The notes beneath the pieces were generated by a model. It was not told where the DNA came from. It saw only the letters and a program-made list of their open reading frames with translations, and ran no database searches. The position numbers and the translations under genes are program-made. Source: Bradyrhizobium tropiciagri (GTDB lineage Bacteria; Pseudomonadota; Alphaproteobacteria; Rhizobiales; Xanthobacteraceae). Taken from it: a DNA stretch of 64,000 bases. The stretch's first letter is position 1, and each line of letters starts with the position of its first letter. The stretch lies in contig NZ_JAFCKH010000006.1 of the NCBI RefSeq assembly GCF_018130505.1, forward strand, positions 62,001 to 126,000, in the 5' to 3' direction. Below are positions 52,531 to 61,573 of this stretch, piece after piece.

Positions 52531-54072
52531 ATGAAGCCGGTTGGCCGCGCGCATGCGCTTGCGCATTTATTTCTTGTCGCGGGATTTGTTTCTGCAACAT
52601 TCGCGACGCCAGCCAGCGCGCAGAAGGCGGGCGGCACGCTGACCGTCGGCCAGGAACTGGATATCCCCGGCTTCGATCCGCTCAAGGTCGGCGTCTACGA
52701 CACCTCGGCCAACACGGCAGCGGCCGCGATCTTCGACACGCTGGTCACCCTCAACGACAAGGGCGAGCCGCAGCCGAAGCTCGCACTGTCATGGTCGCAT
52801 TCAGACGACTTCAAGACCTGGACCTTCAAGCTCCGGCCGGGCGTCAAATTCCATGACGGCACGCCGTTCAATGCCCAGGCGGTGAAGGAAAACTTCGACC
52901 GCCAGAAGGATCCCGCCAACAAGTGCCGCTGCGCATTCTACATCTCGAGCATCATCAGCGTGCAGACCACCGACGATCTCACCGTCGTCTACAATTTCAG
53001 CGATCCGTCGGTGAACTTCCCGGCGACGCAGACCATCCAGAGCTCCAACAACGTGATGCAGTCGCCGACCGCCTGGAAGACCAAGGGCGACGACTACAAT
53101 CGCAATCCGGTCGGCACCGGTCCCTACATCCTGAAATCCTGGACCGCAGGCGACCGCATGGTGCTGGAGAAGAACCCGGACTATTGGGACAAGGGCAAGC
53201 CGTACCTCGACCGCATCATCTTAAAGCCGCTGCCGGACGCGCAGTCGCGGTTCGCCTCGCTGCAATCGGGCGAAGCCGACGTCATCTGGGATGACGAGGC
53301 CGACGCCGACAATATCTTGAAGGCGCAGAAGGACAGCAATCTGACCGTGCATACCTACAAGGGCTCGGGCGCGGCCGTGTACGCGGTCAACACCAAGAAT
53401 CCGCCGTTCGACGACATCAGGGTGCGGCAGGCGGTGGTGATGGCGCTCGACCGGCCGAAGATGTCGCAGGCGATCAGCAGCGGTCTCAGCCGTCCCGCCT
53501 CGAACCCCTATGGCGAAGGTTCCTGGGTCAAGTGCAAGGATGACGGCGCGCTGCCGTTCGACCTCGAAAAGGCCAAGGCACTGGTGAAGGATTACGGCAA
53601 GCCTGTCGAGTTCAAGATGCTGGTCACGGCAACGCCGCGCGGCCGCACCACCGGACAGGTGCTGCAGCAGTTCTGGAAGCGGGCCGGCATCAACATGGAG
53701 ATCGAGCAGGTCGACCAGGCCACCATCGTGCCGCGCGCCTTCATGCGCCAGTTCCAGATGACGCCATGGCGCATCGTCGATCTCGCCGATCCCGATCCGC
53801 AGATGTATGCGAATTTCCACACCGGCAGCCCGGTGGCGCTCGCCAATTATTCCGATCCAGAGCTGGACCGGCTGCTCGAGCACGCGCGCTCCACCGCCGA
53901 CGTCGACAAGCGCACCGAGGATTATTGCGCGATCAGCCGCCTGATCAACAAGCAGGCGATCTGGTTCTGGACCTTCCAGAACACCTACTACGCGATCTCG
54001 AGCGCAAAGGTGAAGGGTATGCCGAAGATGTTCAACGGAGTGCTCGACGTCTCCACCGCCTGGAAGGAATAG
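52531..54072 (+). CDS. ABC transporter substrate-binding protein (peptide/nickel, family 5)
   Basis: A 513-residue periplasmic protein with a Sec signal ending near TPASAQ (about res 29). GGTLTVGQELDIPGFDPLKV opens the mature chain, and WTFKLRPGVKFHDGTPFNA (about 91-109) is the family 5 hallmark. GGGAGG lies 8 bases before the ATG. First gene of the Dpp/Opp-type operon ending at 57833. Ligands of this family include peptides, opines, glutathione and sugars; not predictable here. Confidence 0.92.
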   Translation: MKPVGRAHALAHLFLVAGFVSATFATPASAQKAGGTLTVGQELDIPGFDPLKVGVYDTSANTAAAAIFDTLVTLNDKGEPQPKLALSWSHSDDFKTWTFKLRPGVKFHDGTPFNAQAVKENFDRQKDPANKCRCAFYISSIISVQTTDDLTVVYNFSDPSVNFPATQTIQSSNNVMQSPTAWKTKGDDYNRNPVGTGPYILKSWTAGDRMVLEKNPDYWDKGKPYLDRIILKPLPDAQSRFASLQSGEADVIWDDEADADNILKAQKDSNLTVHTYKGSGAAVYAVNTKNPPFDDIRVRQAVVMALDRPKMSQAISSGLSRPASNPYGEGSWVKCKDDGALPFDLEKAKALVKDYGKPVEFKMLVTATPRGRTTGQVLQQFWKRAGINMEIEQVDQATIVPRAFMRQFQMTPWRIVDLADPDPQMYANFHTGSPVALANYSDPELDRLLEHARSTADVDKRTEDYCAISRLINKQAIWFWTFQNTYYAISSAKVKGMPKMFNGVLDVSTAWKE

Positions 54073-54078
54073 CGTTGC

Positions 54079-55029
54079 ATGCTGTTCTTCGTTGCGCGGA
54101 GGCTGCTGTACCTGGTGCCGGTACTGATCGCCGTCTCCGTGCTGACCTTCGTGATCGCCTCGCTGCTGCCCGGTGATCTCGCCTATGTCATCCTCGGCGA
54201 TCAGGCGACGCCGGAGAACGTCGCCGCCCTGCGTCATGACATGGGGCTCGATCTGCCGATCTGGCAGCGCTATTTCGGCTGGCTCTGGCAGATCCTGCAG
54301 GGCGATTTCGGGCGTTCGTTCCGTACCGGGCAGACCGTCTTGCAGGCGGTCGGCGAGCGGGTGCCGGTTTCGTTCGAACTGATGCTCTTTGCAGAGCTGA
54401 TCGGGCTCGCGATCGGCGTGCCGCTCGCGATCGCCTGTGCGGCGAAGGCCGGCAGCGCGTTCGACCGATTGATGACCGGCTCGGCCTTCGGCATGCTGTC
54501 GGTGCCGACCTTCCTGTCCGCGATCCTCCTGATCTATCTGTTCGCGGTCGAGCTGCGCTGGCTGCCGGCGACCGGCTATGTGCCGTTCACCGAGGACCCC
54601 GTCGCCAACCTGCGCTTCATGGTGCTGCCGGCCTTGACGCTGGCGCTGGCCGAGTGGCCGGGCATCATGCGCGTGCTGCGCTCCGACATGATCGCGGCGC
54701 TGCAGGAGGACTACATCGCGCTCGCCAAGGCGAAGGGCCTGAAGCCGTCACGCATCCTGTTCGTGCATGCGCTGAAGCCGTCGTCGCTGACGCTCGTCAC
54801 CATCACCGGCATCAATATCGGCCGGCTGATCGGCGGCACGGTGATTGTCGAGACGATCTTCGCTTTGCCGGGGATCGGCCGCCTGCTGGTCGGCGCGATC
54901 TATACCCGCGACCTCATCATCCTGCAGGGCGTGGTGCTGCTGGTCGCCGCCGGTTTCGTGATCATGAACTTCATCGTCGACATGCTCTATGCCGTGCTCG
55001 ACCCGAGGATCCGCCATGGCCACGCTTGA
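54079..55029 (+). CDS. ABC transporter permease (DppB type)
   Basis: A 316-residue inner-membrane protein with six helices. The N-terminal RRLLYLVPVLIAVSVLTFVI and the loop ALAKAKGLKPSRILFVHALK (EAA-like) are DppB hallmarks. It starts 6 bases after the binding-protein stop and overlaps the DppC-type gene by 14 bases. Confidence 0.93.
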   Translation: MLFFVARRLLYLVPVLIAVSVLTFVIASLLPGDLAYVILGDQATPENVAALRHDMGLDLPIWQRYFGWLWQILQGDFGRSFRTGQTVLQAVGERVPVSFELMLFAELIGLAIGVPLAIACAAKAGSAFDRLMTGSAFGMLSVPTFLSAILLIYLFAVELRWLPATGYVPFTEDPVANLRFMVLPALTLALAEWPGIMRVLRSDMIAALQEDYIALAKAKGLKPSRILFVHALKPSSLTLVTITGINIGRLIGGTVIVETIFALPGIGRLLVGAIYTRDLIILQGVVLLVAAGFVIMNFIVDMLYAVLDPRIRHGHA

Positions 55030-55885
55030 GCTGAGCCTCGACGAGACCGCGACGGCACCGGCGAAGCGCGGGCGCCGGCTCGGCACGCTGTTCTGGGTCG
55101 CGATCGGCTGGATGCTGCTGGTGTTCGCGGTCGCGATCCTGGCTGACGTGCTGCCGCTGCCGAGCCCGACCGACATGGATATGCTGGAGCGGCGGGCGCC
55201 GTTCTCCGTCGAGCATTGGCTCGGTACCGACGGCCTCGGCCGCGACGAACTGGCCCGGTTGATCTACGGCGCGCGGATCTCGCTGATCGTCGGCCTCTGC
55301 GCGCCGGTGATCGGGCTCGTCTTCGGCGGCGCGCTCGGCATGCTCGCGGGCTATTTCCGCGGCCGTTTTGAATCGATCGTGGTCGGCAGCATGGACGTGC
55401 TGCTGGCGTTCCCGCCGCTGATCCTGGCGCTGGCGGTGACCGCCTATCTCGGCCAGTCGATCTTCAACCTGACCTGCATCCTCGGCGTGCTCGGCATTCC
55501 CGCCTTCATGCGAGTCGCGCGGGCGTCGACCCTGACACTGGCGCGCCGCGAATTCGTCATCGCCGCGCAGGCGCTCGGTGCTTCGCATGCGCGCATTCTG
55601 CTGCGCGAACTGCTGCCGAACGTGCTGCTGCCGCTGCTGGCGTTCTTTCTGCTCGGCGTCGCCGTCACCATCGTGGTCGAGGGCGCGTTGTCGTTCCTCG
55701 GGCTCGGCGTGCCGCCGCCGATCTCGAGCTGGGGCAGCATGATCGGCGAGGGGCGTGAAAGCCTCGACGTCGCGCCGCGGCTGGCCTTCATTCCGGCGAT
55801 CGCGATGTTCCTGACCGTGCTCTCGTTCAACCTCATCGGTGACACCATGCGTGCGCTGACCGATCCCAGGCAGGGCGCACTGTGA
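55016..55885 (+). CDS. ABC transporter permease (DppC type)
   Basis: A 289-residue inner-membrane protein. HWLGTDGLGRDELARLIYGARISL (typical DppC periplasmic loop, seen in part as GTDGLGRDELARLIYGAR) precedes the transport domain. The EAA-like loop is AAQALGASHARILLRELLPN. The ATG at 55016 lies inside the DppB-type gene; its stop overlaps the GTG of the next gene by 4 bases. Confidence 0.93.
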   Translation: MATLELSLDETATAPAKRGRRLGTLFWVAIGWMLLVFAVAILADVLPLPSPTDMDMLERRAPFSVEHWLGTDGLGRDELARLIYGARISLIVGLCAPVIGLVFGGALGMLAGYFRGRFESIVVGSMDVLLAFPPLILALAVTAYLGQSIFNLTCILGVLGIPAFMRVARASTLTLARREFVIAAQALGASHARILLRELLPNVLLPLLAFFLLGVAVTIVVEGALSFLGLGVPPPISSWGSMIGEGRESLDVAPRLAFIPAIAMFLTVLSFNLIGDTMRALTDPRQGAL

Positions 55886-56868
55886 GCGGCGCGCTGCTCT
55901 CGGTCGAGGATGTCGCGGTCGACCTGCCGACGCCGCGCGGCAATCTGCGGGCGGTCGATCATGTCGATCTCGTGGTCGGCGCCGGTAAGACGCTCGGCAT
56001 CGTCGGCGAGTCCGGCTGCGGCAAGACCATGCTGTCGCGCGCGATCCTGCAGCTCCTGCCGAAAAAGGCAAAGCTGTCCGGCCGGGTGATGTTCGACGGG
56101 CAGGACCTGCCGGCGCTTTCGGCGGAGAAATTGCGCAAGCTGCGCGGCCGCTCGCTCGCGGTCGTGTTCCAGGATCCGATGACCTCGCTCAATCCGGTGC
56201 TGACCATCGGCACCCAGCTGACCGAGACCATGCAGGAGCATCTCGAGCTCGATCTCGCCAATGCGCGGCAACGGGCCATCGAGCTTTTGGCCGCCGTCGG
56301 CATTCCCGCGCCCGAGCAGCGCCTTTCGCAGTATCCTCACCAGCTCTCCGGCGGCATGCGTCAGCGCGTCGCGATCGCGGTGGCGCTGTCCTGCGAGCCG
56401 AAGCTCCTGATCGCCGACGAGCCGACCACCGCACTCGACGTCACGATCCAGGCGCAGATTCTCGATCTGTTGGCGCGGGAACAGCAGCGCCGCCACATGG
56501 CGATGATCATCATCACGCATGACCTCGGCGTTGTCGCCGGCCGCACCGACGAGGTCGCGGTGATGTATGCCGGGCGCGTGGTCGAGCGCGCGCCGACGCC
56601 GTCGCTGTTCAAGCAGATGCGGATGCCCTACACCGAGGCGCTGCTTGCGGCCTTGCCGAAGCTCGATGCCGCGCCGCATACGCCGCTGCCGGCGATCTCG
56701 GGCCGTCCGCCCGATCCGACCCGGCCGCTCAAGGGCTGCTCGTTCTCGCCGCGCTGCCGCTATTCCGCCGGCCGTTGCGGCACCGAGAAGCCGCACCTCA
56801 GCGCGGCCGAGGCGCCGGACCATCTCTATGCCTGCTTCCACCCGATCGCGGCGGGAGCCAACGCATGA
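55882..56868 (+). CDS. ABC transporter ATP-binding protein (DppD type)
   Basis: A 328-residue ATPase with a GTG start overlapping the upstream TGA. Walker A is [11 protein letters not shown], the signature [15 protein letters not shown], Walker [14 protein letters not shown], and the H-loop IITHDLGVV. The C-terminal cysteine region [14 protein letters not shown] is the [4Fe-4S]-type oligopeptide transporter tail. Coupled to the DppF-type gene by ATGA. Confidence 0.93.
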   Translation: MSGALLSVEDVAVDLPTPRGNLRAVDHVDLVVGAGKTLGIVGESGCGKTMLSRAILQLLPKKAKLSGRVMFDGQDLPALSAEKLRKLRGRSLAVVFQDPMTSLNPVLTIGTQLTETMQEHLELDLANARQRAIELLAAVGIPAPEQRLSQYPHQLSGGMRQRVAIAVALSCEPKLLIADEPTTALDVTIQAQILDLLAREQQRRHMAMIIITHDLGVVAGRTDEVAVMYAGRVVERAPTPSLFKQMRMPYTEALLAALPKLDAAPHTPLPAISGRPPDPTRPLKGCSFSPRCRYSAGRCGTEKPHLSAAEAPDHLYACFHPIAAGANA

Positions 56869-57833
56869 TGTTGCAGGCCGTATCCGACCCGCTGCTGAAG
56901 GTGGAAAACCTCGTCGTCGAATATTCGGTGGGTGGCAAGACCATCCATGCGGTGTCCGATGTCAGCCTCGACATCGCCCGCGGCGAGACACTGGGGCTGG
57001 TCGGAGAATCCGGTTGCGGCAAATCCACGCTCGGCCGCGCCGTGCTGCAATTGCGCCAGGCGGTCTCCGGCAAGGTGCTGTTCGATGGCCACGATCTCAC
57101 CGAGCTGCGCGGCGAGGCGCTACGCCGGATGCGCCGGCGCGTGCAGCTGATCTTCCAGGATCCGATCGCCTCGCTCAATCCGCGGCGGCGGATCGGCGAC
57201 ATCGTCGCCGAGCCGCTGGTGATCGCGGGCGTCAAGGATCCCGAGGAACGCCGGCAGCGCGTCAACGAGGTGCTGTCGGCGGTCGGCCTCGATCCGGCGC
57301 TGGTGAGCGGACGCCTGCCGCATGAATTCTCCGGCGGACAGTGCCAGCGCATCTGCATCGCGCGCGCGCTGGTGCTCAATCCCGAATTCGTGATCTGCGA
57401 CGAGCCGGTGTCGGCGCTCGACGTCTCGATCCGCGCGCAGATCCTCAATTTGCTGGAGGAGATGAAGACGCGCTATGGCCTGACCCTGCTGTTCATCGCC
57501 CATGACCTTGCGGTGGTGAAGGCGGTGAGCGATCGCGTCGCCGTGATGTATCTCGGCCGGCTCTGCGAGGTCGGCCCGTCCGAGCAGCTGTTCGCGCGGC
57601 CGGCGCATCCTTATACCGCGCTGCTGATCGAGGCGATTCCGGTGCCCGATCCGGATGTCCGCCCGACCCAGAGCATCCCGGTCGGCGAGCCGCCGTCGCC
57701 GATCGCGCCGCCGTCGGGCTGCCGCTTTCGCACCCGCTGTCCGCGGGCTGATGCGCGCTGTTCGAGCGAGGTGCCGGAACTGCGCCTGGTCGCACCCGGC
57801 CAGCTCGCGGCTTGCCATCACCCGCTGATCTGA
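56865..57833 (+). CDS. ABC transporter ATP-binding protein (DppF type)
   Basis: A 322-residue ATPase with Walker A GESGCGKSTLG, signature FSGGQCQRICIARAL, Walker B FVICDEPVSALDV, and H-loop FIAHDLAVV. The C-terminal CRFRTRCPRADARC is the oligopeptide-transporter cysteine tail. Last gene of the importer operon; a repeat follows. Confidence 0.93.
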   Translation: MMLQAVSDPLLKVENLVVEYSVGGKTIHAVSDVSLDIARGETLGLVGESGCGKSTLGRAVLQLRQAVSGKVLFDGHDLTELRGEALRRMRRRVQLIFQDPIASLNPRRRIGDIVAEPLVIAGVKDPEERRQRVNEVLSAVGLDPALVSGRLPHEFSGGQCQRICIARALVLNPEFVICDEPVSALDVSIRAQILNLLEEMKTRYGLTLLFIAHDLAVVKAVSDRVAVMYLGRLCEVGPSEQLFARPAHPYTALLIEAIPVPDPDVRPTQSIPVGEPPSPIAPPSGCRFRTRCPRADARCSSEVPELRLVAPGQLAACHHPLI

Positions 57834-57848
57834 GTAAGGCCCACCCAT

Positions 57849-57896
57849 AGCGTTTTCGGGCGAAGCGGGTACCGGTTCGCGTCAAGAAAACGCGTC
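57849..57896. repeat. AGCGTTTTCGGGCGAAG...GAAAACGCG palindromic repeat
   Basis: An imperfect inverted repeat with outer arms gcgttttc and gaaaacgc and an inner ggtaccgg-type centre. A frequent Rhizobiales intergenic element. It lies 16 bases after the dppF-type stop and may serve as a terminator. Confidence 0.8.
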
Positions 57897-57977
57897 CAGC
57901 AAAAGAGTCCGCATTTGTCCCGCCGGAGCGGGCGTGGCAAGGTCCGCGGCAAGAACAAAGCTTTCGGGAGAACAGCG

Positions 57978-59048
57978 ATGAAGAGCTTCCAGGTCGTCGA
58001 TTTCAACGCGCCTCTGAAGGAGGTCGATCAGCCGACGCCGCAGCCGTCGGGCACGCAGGTGCTGATCAAGGTCAAGGCCGCCGGCGTCTGCCACAGCGAC
58101 CTGCACATCTGGGAAGGCGGCTATGATCTCGGCCACGGCCGCAAGCCGCTGTCGCTGAAGGACCGCGGCGTCTCGCTGCCGCGCACGATGGGCCACGAGA
58201 CGGTCGGCGAGGTCGTGGCGTTCGGGCCCGACGTCAAGGATTCCGACAAGGGCGGTCTTGCGATCGGCGATGTCGCGCTGGCCTATCCCTGGCTCGGTTG
58301 CGGCAAGTGCCCGACCTGCCTCGGCGGCGATGAGAACATGTGCGCGATCAAGCCGAATGCGCTCGGCGTCTATTGCGACGGCGGCTATGCCGATCACATG
58401 ACGGTGCCGCATCCGAAATATCTGCTCAACCTGAAGGGGCTCGATCCCGTCACCGCCGCGCCCTATGCATGCTCCGGCGTCACCACCTACAGCGCGCTGA
58501 AGAAGGTCGAGAACGATCTCGATACCCCGATCGTGATCTTCGGCGCCGGCGGCCTCGGCCTGATGGCGCTGTCGCTATTGAAGGCGATGGGCGGCAAGGG
58601 TGCCATCGTGGTCGATATCGATGCCAGGAAGCGCGAGGCGGCGGAAGCGGCCGGTGCGCTCGCGACCGTCGACGGCAAGGCGCCCGATGCGCTGGAGCAA
58701 CTGATGAAGAAGGCGGGCCAACCGATCCGCGCCGCGATCGACCTCGTCGGCAACGCGCAGACCTCGCAGCTCGGCTTCGATTGCCTGACCAAGGGCGGCA
58801 AGCTCGTGATCGTCGGCCTGTTCGGCGGCGGCGCGACCTGGGCGCTGCCGCTGATCCCGATCAAGGCGGTCACGATCCAGGGCAGCTATGTCGGCAATCT
58901 GCGCGAGACGCAGGAGTTGCTGGACCTCGTGCGCACCAAGAAAATCCCGGCGATCCCGGTGACCCCGATGCCGCTCGCCAAGGCCAACGAGGCGCTGACC
59001 AATCTGCAGAAGGGCCAGCTCGTCGGCCGTGCCGTGCTGACGCCGTAG
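57978..59048 (+). CDS. Zinc-dependent alcohol dehydrogenase
   Basis: A 356-residue NAD(P)-dependent medium-chain dehydrogenase. The catalytic zinc ligands lie in AGVCHSDLHIWEGG and TMGHETVGEVVAFG. Four structural-zinc cysteines are in CGKCPTCLGGDENMC (about res 111-125). The nucleotide site is FGAGGLGLMALSLLKAMGG. GGGAG lies 8 bases before the ATG at 57978. It probably oxidises a primary alcohol or reduces an aldehyde in the cytosol. No operon partner; a repeat separates it from the next gene. Confidence 0.92.
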   Translation: MKSFQVVDFNAPLKEVDQPTPQPSGTQVLIKVKAAGVCHSDLHIWEGGYDLGHGRKPLSLKDRGVSLPRTMGHETVGEVVAFGPDVKDSDKGGLAIGDVALAYPWLGCGKCPTCLGGDENMCAIKPNALGVYCDGGYADHMTVPHPKYLLNLKGLDPVTAAPYACSGVTTYSALKKVENDLDTPIVIFGAGGLGLMALSLLKAMGGKGAIVVDIDARKREAAEAAGALATVDGKAPDALEQLMKKAGQPIRAAIDLVGNAQTSQLGFDCLTKGGKLVIVGLFGGGATWALPLIPIKAVTIQGSYVGNLRETQELLDLVRTKKIPAIPVTPMPLAKANEALTNLQKGQLVGRAVLTP

Positions 59049-59056
59049 TTCACATC

Positions 59057-59132
59057 GTCATTCCGGGGGCGATGCGTTAGCATCGAACCCGGAATCTCGA
59101 GATTTCGGGTTCGCTTCGCGCCCCGGAATGAC
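59057..59132. repeat. GTCATTCCGGGG...CCCCGGAATGAC palindromic repeat
   Basis: Outer arms gtcattccgggg and ccccggaatgac, with inner gaacccgga/tctcgagat/ttcgggttc. A well-known Bradyrhizobium intergenic repeat between two same-strand genes. Confidence 0.88.
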
Positions 59133-59154
59133 ACCTGTGTTTCGGAGAGATCTC

Positions 59155-60237
59155 ATGTCCGCCAACAACGCATTCCACATCGCCGTGCTCGGCGGCGACG
59201 GCATCGGCCCGGAGGTGATGGCGCCGGCGCTCGAAGTGTTGCGCAAGATCGAGCAATCGACCGATCTCCGCTTCCGCTTCACCGATGCGCCGGCCGGCGC
59301 CAACAATTACAAGGAGACCGGCAAGTCGATGCCCGACTCCACGGTGCGGCTGTGCGAGGAGGCGGATGCAATCCTGCTCGGCGCCTGCGGCCTGCCGTCG
59401 GTGCGCTATCCTGACAACACCGAGATCATGCCGCAGGTCGAGCTGCGCTTTCATTTCGATCTCTATGCCGGCGTGCGGCCGGCGCGGCTGATCCCGGGCG
59501 TGCCGAGCCCGATCGTCGGCGCCGATCAGAAGGGCATCGATCTCGTCGTGATCAGGGAATCCACCGAAGGCTTGTTCGCCTCGATGGGCAAGGGCGTGGT
59601 CACCGACAGCGAGGCGCGCGAGACGCTGGTGATCACGCGCAAGACATCCGAGCGATTGTTCGAGTTCTCGTTTCGCCTCGCCGAGCGGCGCAAGGCGCGC
59701 GGCCGCGTCGGCGGCGGGCTGACCTGCGTCGACAAGGCGAACGTGTTCAAGGCATTTGCGTTCTTCCGCGACATGTTCGACGAGGCCGCCAAGCGCCATC
59801 CCGACGTCAAGACCGATCGCCTCTACGTCGACGCCTGCTCGGCGCTGCTGGTGAAGCGGCCTTGGGATTTCGACGTGATGGTGATGGAGAACATGTTCGG
59901 CGACATCCTGTCCGACCTCACCGCCGGCCTGATCGGCGGCATGGGCATGGCGCCGTCGGCCGACATCGGCGACCGCCACGCCGTGTTCCAGCCGTGCCAC
60001 GGCACCGCGCCCGACATCATGGGGCAGGGCAAGGCCAACCCGACTGCGATGATCCTCTCGGCCGCGATGATGCTGGACTGGCTCGCCGACAAGCATGGTG
60101 TCGAGAGCGCTGCCGAGGCCGGCGAACGGATCGAGCGCGCGGTCGACAAGGCCTATGCCGGCGGTATCAAGCCGATGGAGTTCGGCGGCAGCAACGGCAC
60201 CGCAGACGTCGCCAAGGCGGTGCTGGCCGCGCTTTAA
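59155..60237 (+). CDS. Isocitrate/isopropylmalate-family dehydrogenase
   Basis: A 360-residue beta-decarboxylating dehydrogenase. It has VLGGDGIGPEVMAPALEVL at the N-terminus, VIRESTEGLFASMG, CVDKANVFKAF, YVDACSALLVKRPWDFDVMV and NMFGDILSDLTAGLIGGMG, then the NAD-binding HGTAPDIMGQGKANPTAMIL. Length fits 3-isopropylmalate dehydrogenase, but no leuC/leuD lie beside it. A tartrate/malate-type or other paralogue is therefore as likely as true LeuB. Start MSANNAF with GGAGAG upstream. Confidence 0.87.
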   Translation: MSANNAFHIAVLGGDGIGPEVMAPALEVLRKIEQSTDLRFRFTDAPAGANNYKETGKSMPDSTVRLCEEADAILLGACGLPSVRYPDNTEIMPQVELRFHFDLYAGVRPARLIPGVPSPIVGADQKGIDLVVIRESTEGLFASMGKGVVTDSEARETLVITRKTSERLFEFSFRLAERRKARGRVGGGLTCVDKANVFKAFAFFRDMFDEAAKRHPDVKTDRLYVDACSALLVKRPWDFDVMVMENMFGDILSDLTAGLIGGMGMAPSADIGDRHAVFQPCHGTAPDIMGQGKANPTAMILSAAMMLDWLADKHGVESAAEAGERIERAVDKAYAGGIKPMEFGGSNGTADVAKAVLAAL

Positions 60238-60288
60238 ACGTACAGGATGCGGTCCCCGCGCGCTGGCAGAAAATGAGGGGACACTTAA

Positions 60289-60314
60289 AATGAGGGGGCT
60301 GAAGCCCCCTCATT
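60289..60314. terminator. Hairpin terminator between convergent genes
   Basis: A perfect 11-base stem aatgagggggc/gccccctcatt with a tgaa loop, 52 bases after the dehydrogenase stop and 71 bases beyond the stop of the convergent His-rich gene. T-tracts on either side are short, so it may work in both directions with modest strength. Confidence 0.65.
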
Positions 60315-60384
60315 GATCACGAAAACTTGCGCATGATCTCCGCGCAGATGCTTCGCTTTGTCGCGGGGACAGCCGCTCGAAGCC

Positions 60385-60702
60385 TTAGCGCCGATGCCCG
60401 CCGTGGTGTCCGCCGCCATGGTGGCCGCCATGATGACGGTGCCCGTGATGATGGTGGTGGTGACGGTAGTGCGGCCGATGATGCCATCCGTGATGGCGCG
60501 GTCCGTAATAGCCGTAAGGGCCCGGCCGCCACGTGCAGCGGCCCCAGCGATCGCAGACCTGGCGGACCTGATCGACGCTGGACGTTTCGCCTGCGATGTG
60601 GCCGGCCTGCGGAAGCCCGTTCGGCATCGCCGATGCCGAACCCGACATCAAGGCAACGCCTCCGAGCGCGGCCAGTCCAATAACAGCAAGCTTGATGTTC
60701 AT
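60385..60702 (-). CDS. Small secreted histidine-rich protein
   Basis: A 105-residue protein. The signal peptide MNIKLAVIGLAALGGVALMSGSASA precedes a short middle with two cysteines (QVCDRWGRCTW, about res 48-58). A Gly/Pro/Tyr stretch and a C-terminal 35 residues rich in His (runs such as RHHHHHHGHRHHGGHHGGG) follow. AAGGAG precedes the ATG. Similar Gly/His-rich periplasmic proteins are common in Bradyrhizobium; metal (Ni, Cu, Zn) binding is the obvious guess. No metal transporter gene is adjacent. Confidence 0.85.
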   Translation of the reverse strand: MNIKLAVIGLAALGGVALMSGSASAMPNGLPQAGHIAGETSSVDQVRQVCDRWGRCTWRPGPYGYYGPRHHGWHHRPHYRHHHHHHGHRHHGGHHGGGHHGGHRR

Positions 60703-61177
60703 TGAATTCTTCTCCTTGGTTGAAGCCTGAAAACGTCGATGCGGCGGCTTGGTTGCTGCGACAAAAAGCCGAGCCGCGCGCAGTTCGTTTTCAGGGAAGC
60801 CGGTTCAACGCAGCAAATGCGGGAGTTGTGAGATGGCGCGGCACGCTGGCGACAATCGGCCGCGCGACAGAATGGCGGCGTGCGGCGTGAACGCGCAGCA
60901 TGCACGTGCAAACGCGATCAGTAGAAGCTCGCGAATGCGCACATCGGCTCCTGCGCAGCGACACGCCCGATGAGGAGCGGTAGCAATTGAGAAAGAAGAG
61001 ACGACACAAGAGGAGAAGACAGGACTCAAGAAAAAAAGCGCTGCCATCACAGATAGCAGCGCTTCAAAAATCTACCCAGCCCGAGCGGCGTGTGGCCGTC
61101 GCGGTGACCGGCCATCGGCCGGTCCGTTCGCACTGTCAATCGCGTTCGCGGCGTAGCGAACGGACCTGGGTCGCCGC
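60703..61177. other. Intergenic region with a terminator, no gene supported
   Basis: Short frames exist on both strands but show no family features or ribosome sites. The region holds the promoter of the His-rich gene on its left and the terminator of the XRE regulator at 61036-61064. A purine-rich tract (gagaaagaagagacgaca) lies near 60988. Confidence 0.6.
61036..61064 (-). terminator. Rho-independent terminator of the XRE regulator gene
   Basis: A 9-base perfect stem aagcgctgc/gcagcgctt with an 11-base loop. Read on the minus strand it is followed by a run of seven T, 114 bases after the regulator's stop. On the plus strand it is followed by tcaaaaa, so it should act mainly on the minus strand. 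Confidence 0.85.
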
Positions 61178-61573
61178 TCAGTCTTCGTTGGCGGCGATCG
61201 ATTCCATCAGCGAGACCAGCTGGCGCTGCACGGTCTGGTCCTTGATCTTGCTGTAGGCGCGCAGCAACCGCAGGCTGAAAGCGCTGTCCAGGAAGAGCAG
61301 GCTCTCGACTTCGCGGGCCTTGTTGTCGCCGTCGTAGAAGAAGGTCACCGGCACATCGAGTGCGGATGCGATCTGCTGAAGACGGGCGGCGCCGACGCGG
61401 TTGACACCCTTCTCGTACTTCTGAACCTGCTGGAAGCTGACGCCGAGCTTGTCGCCGAGCTCAGCCTGCGAAATCTTCTGCTCGACGCGGCGCAGACGAA
61501 TCCGCTTGCCCAACTCAATGTCCGGCTTGCCGGCACTGCGCTGTTTCATCTTCTTTGCTGCTGATCTGTTCAT
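61178..61573 (-). CDS. XRE-family helix-turn-helix transcriptional regulator
   Basis: A 131-residue cytosolic DNA-binding protein. Its Cro/CI-type HTH spans about res 19-75: LGKRIRLRRVEQKISQAELG, VSFQQVQKYEKGVNRVGAAR, LQQIASALDVPVTFFYDG. A basic N-terminal tail (NRSAAKKMKQRSAGK) precedes it and a helical C-terminus follows. ATG 61573 is preferred over an upstream start. Closely similar single-domain regulators are common in Rhizobiales; target genes unknown. Confidence 0.9.
   Translation of the reverse strand: MNRSAAKKMKQRSAGKPDIELGKRIRLRRVEQKISQAELGDKLGVSFQQVQKYEKGVNRVGAARLQQIASALDVPVTFFYDGDNKAREVESLLFLDSAFSLRLLRAYSKIKDQTVQRQLVSLMESIAANED

Noticed and set aside
9500-59132. Repeats as a CRISPR array
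   Set aside because: The repeats are single palindromic elements spread over 50 kb with no regular spacers and no cas genes.
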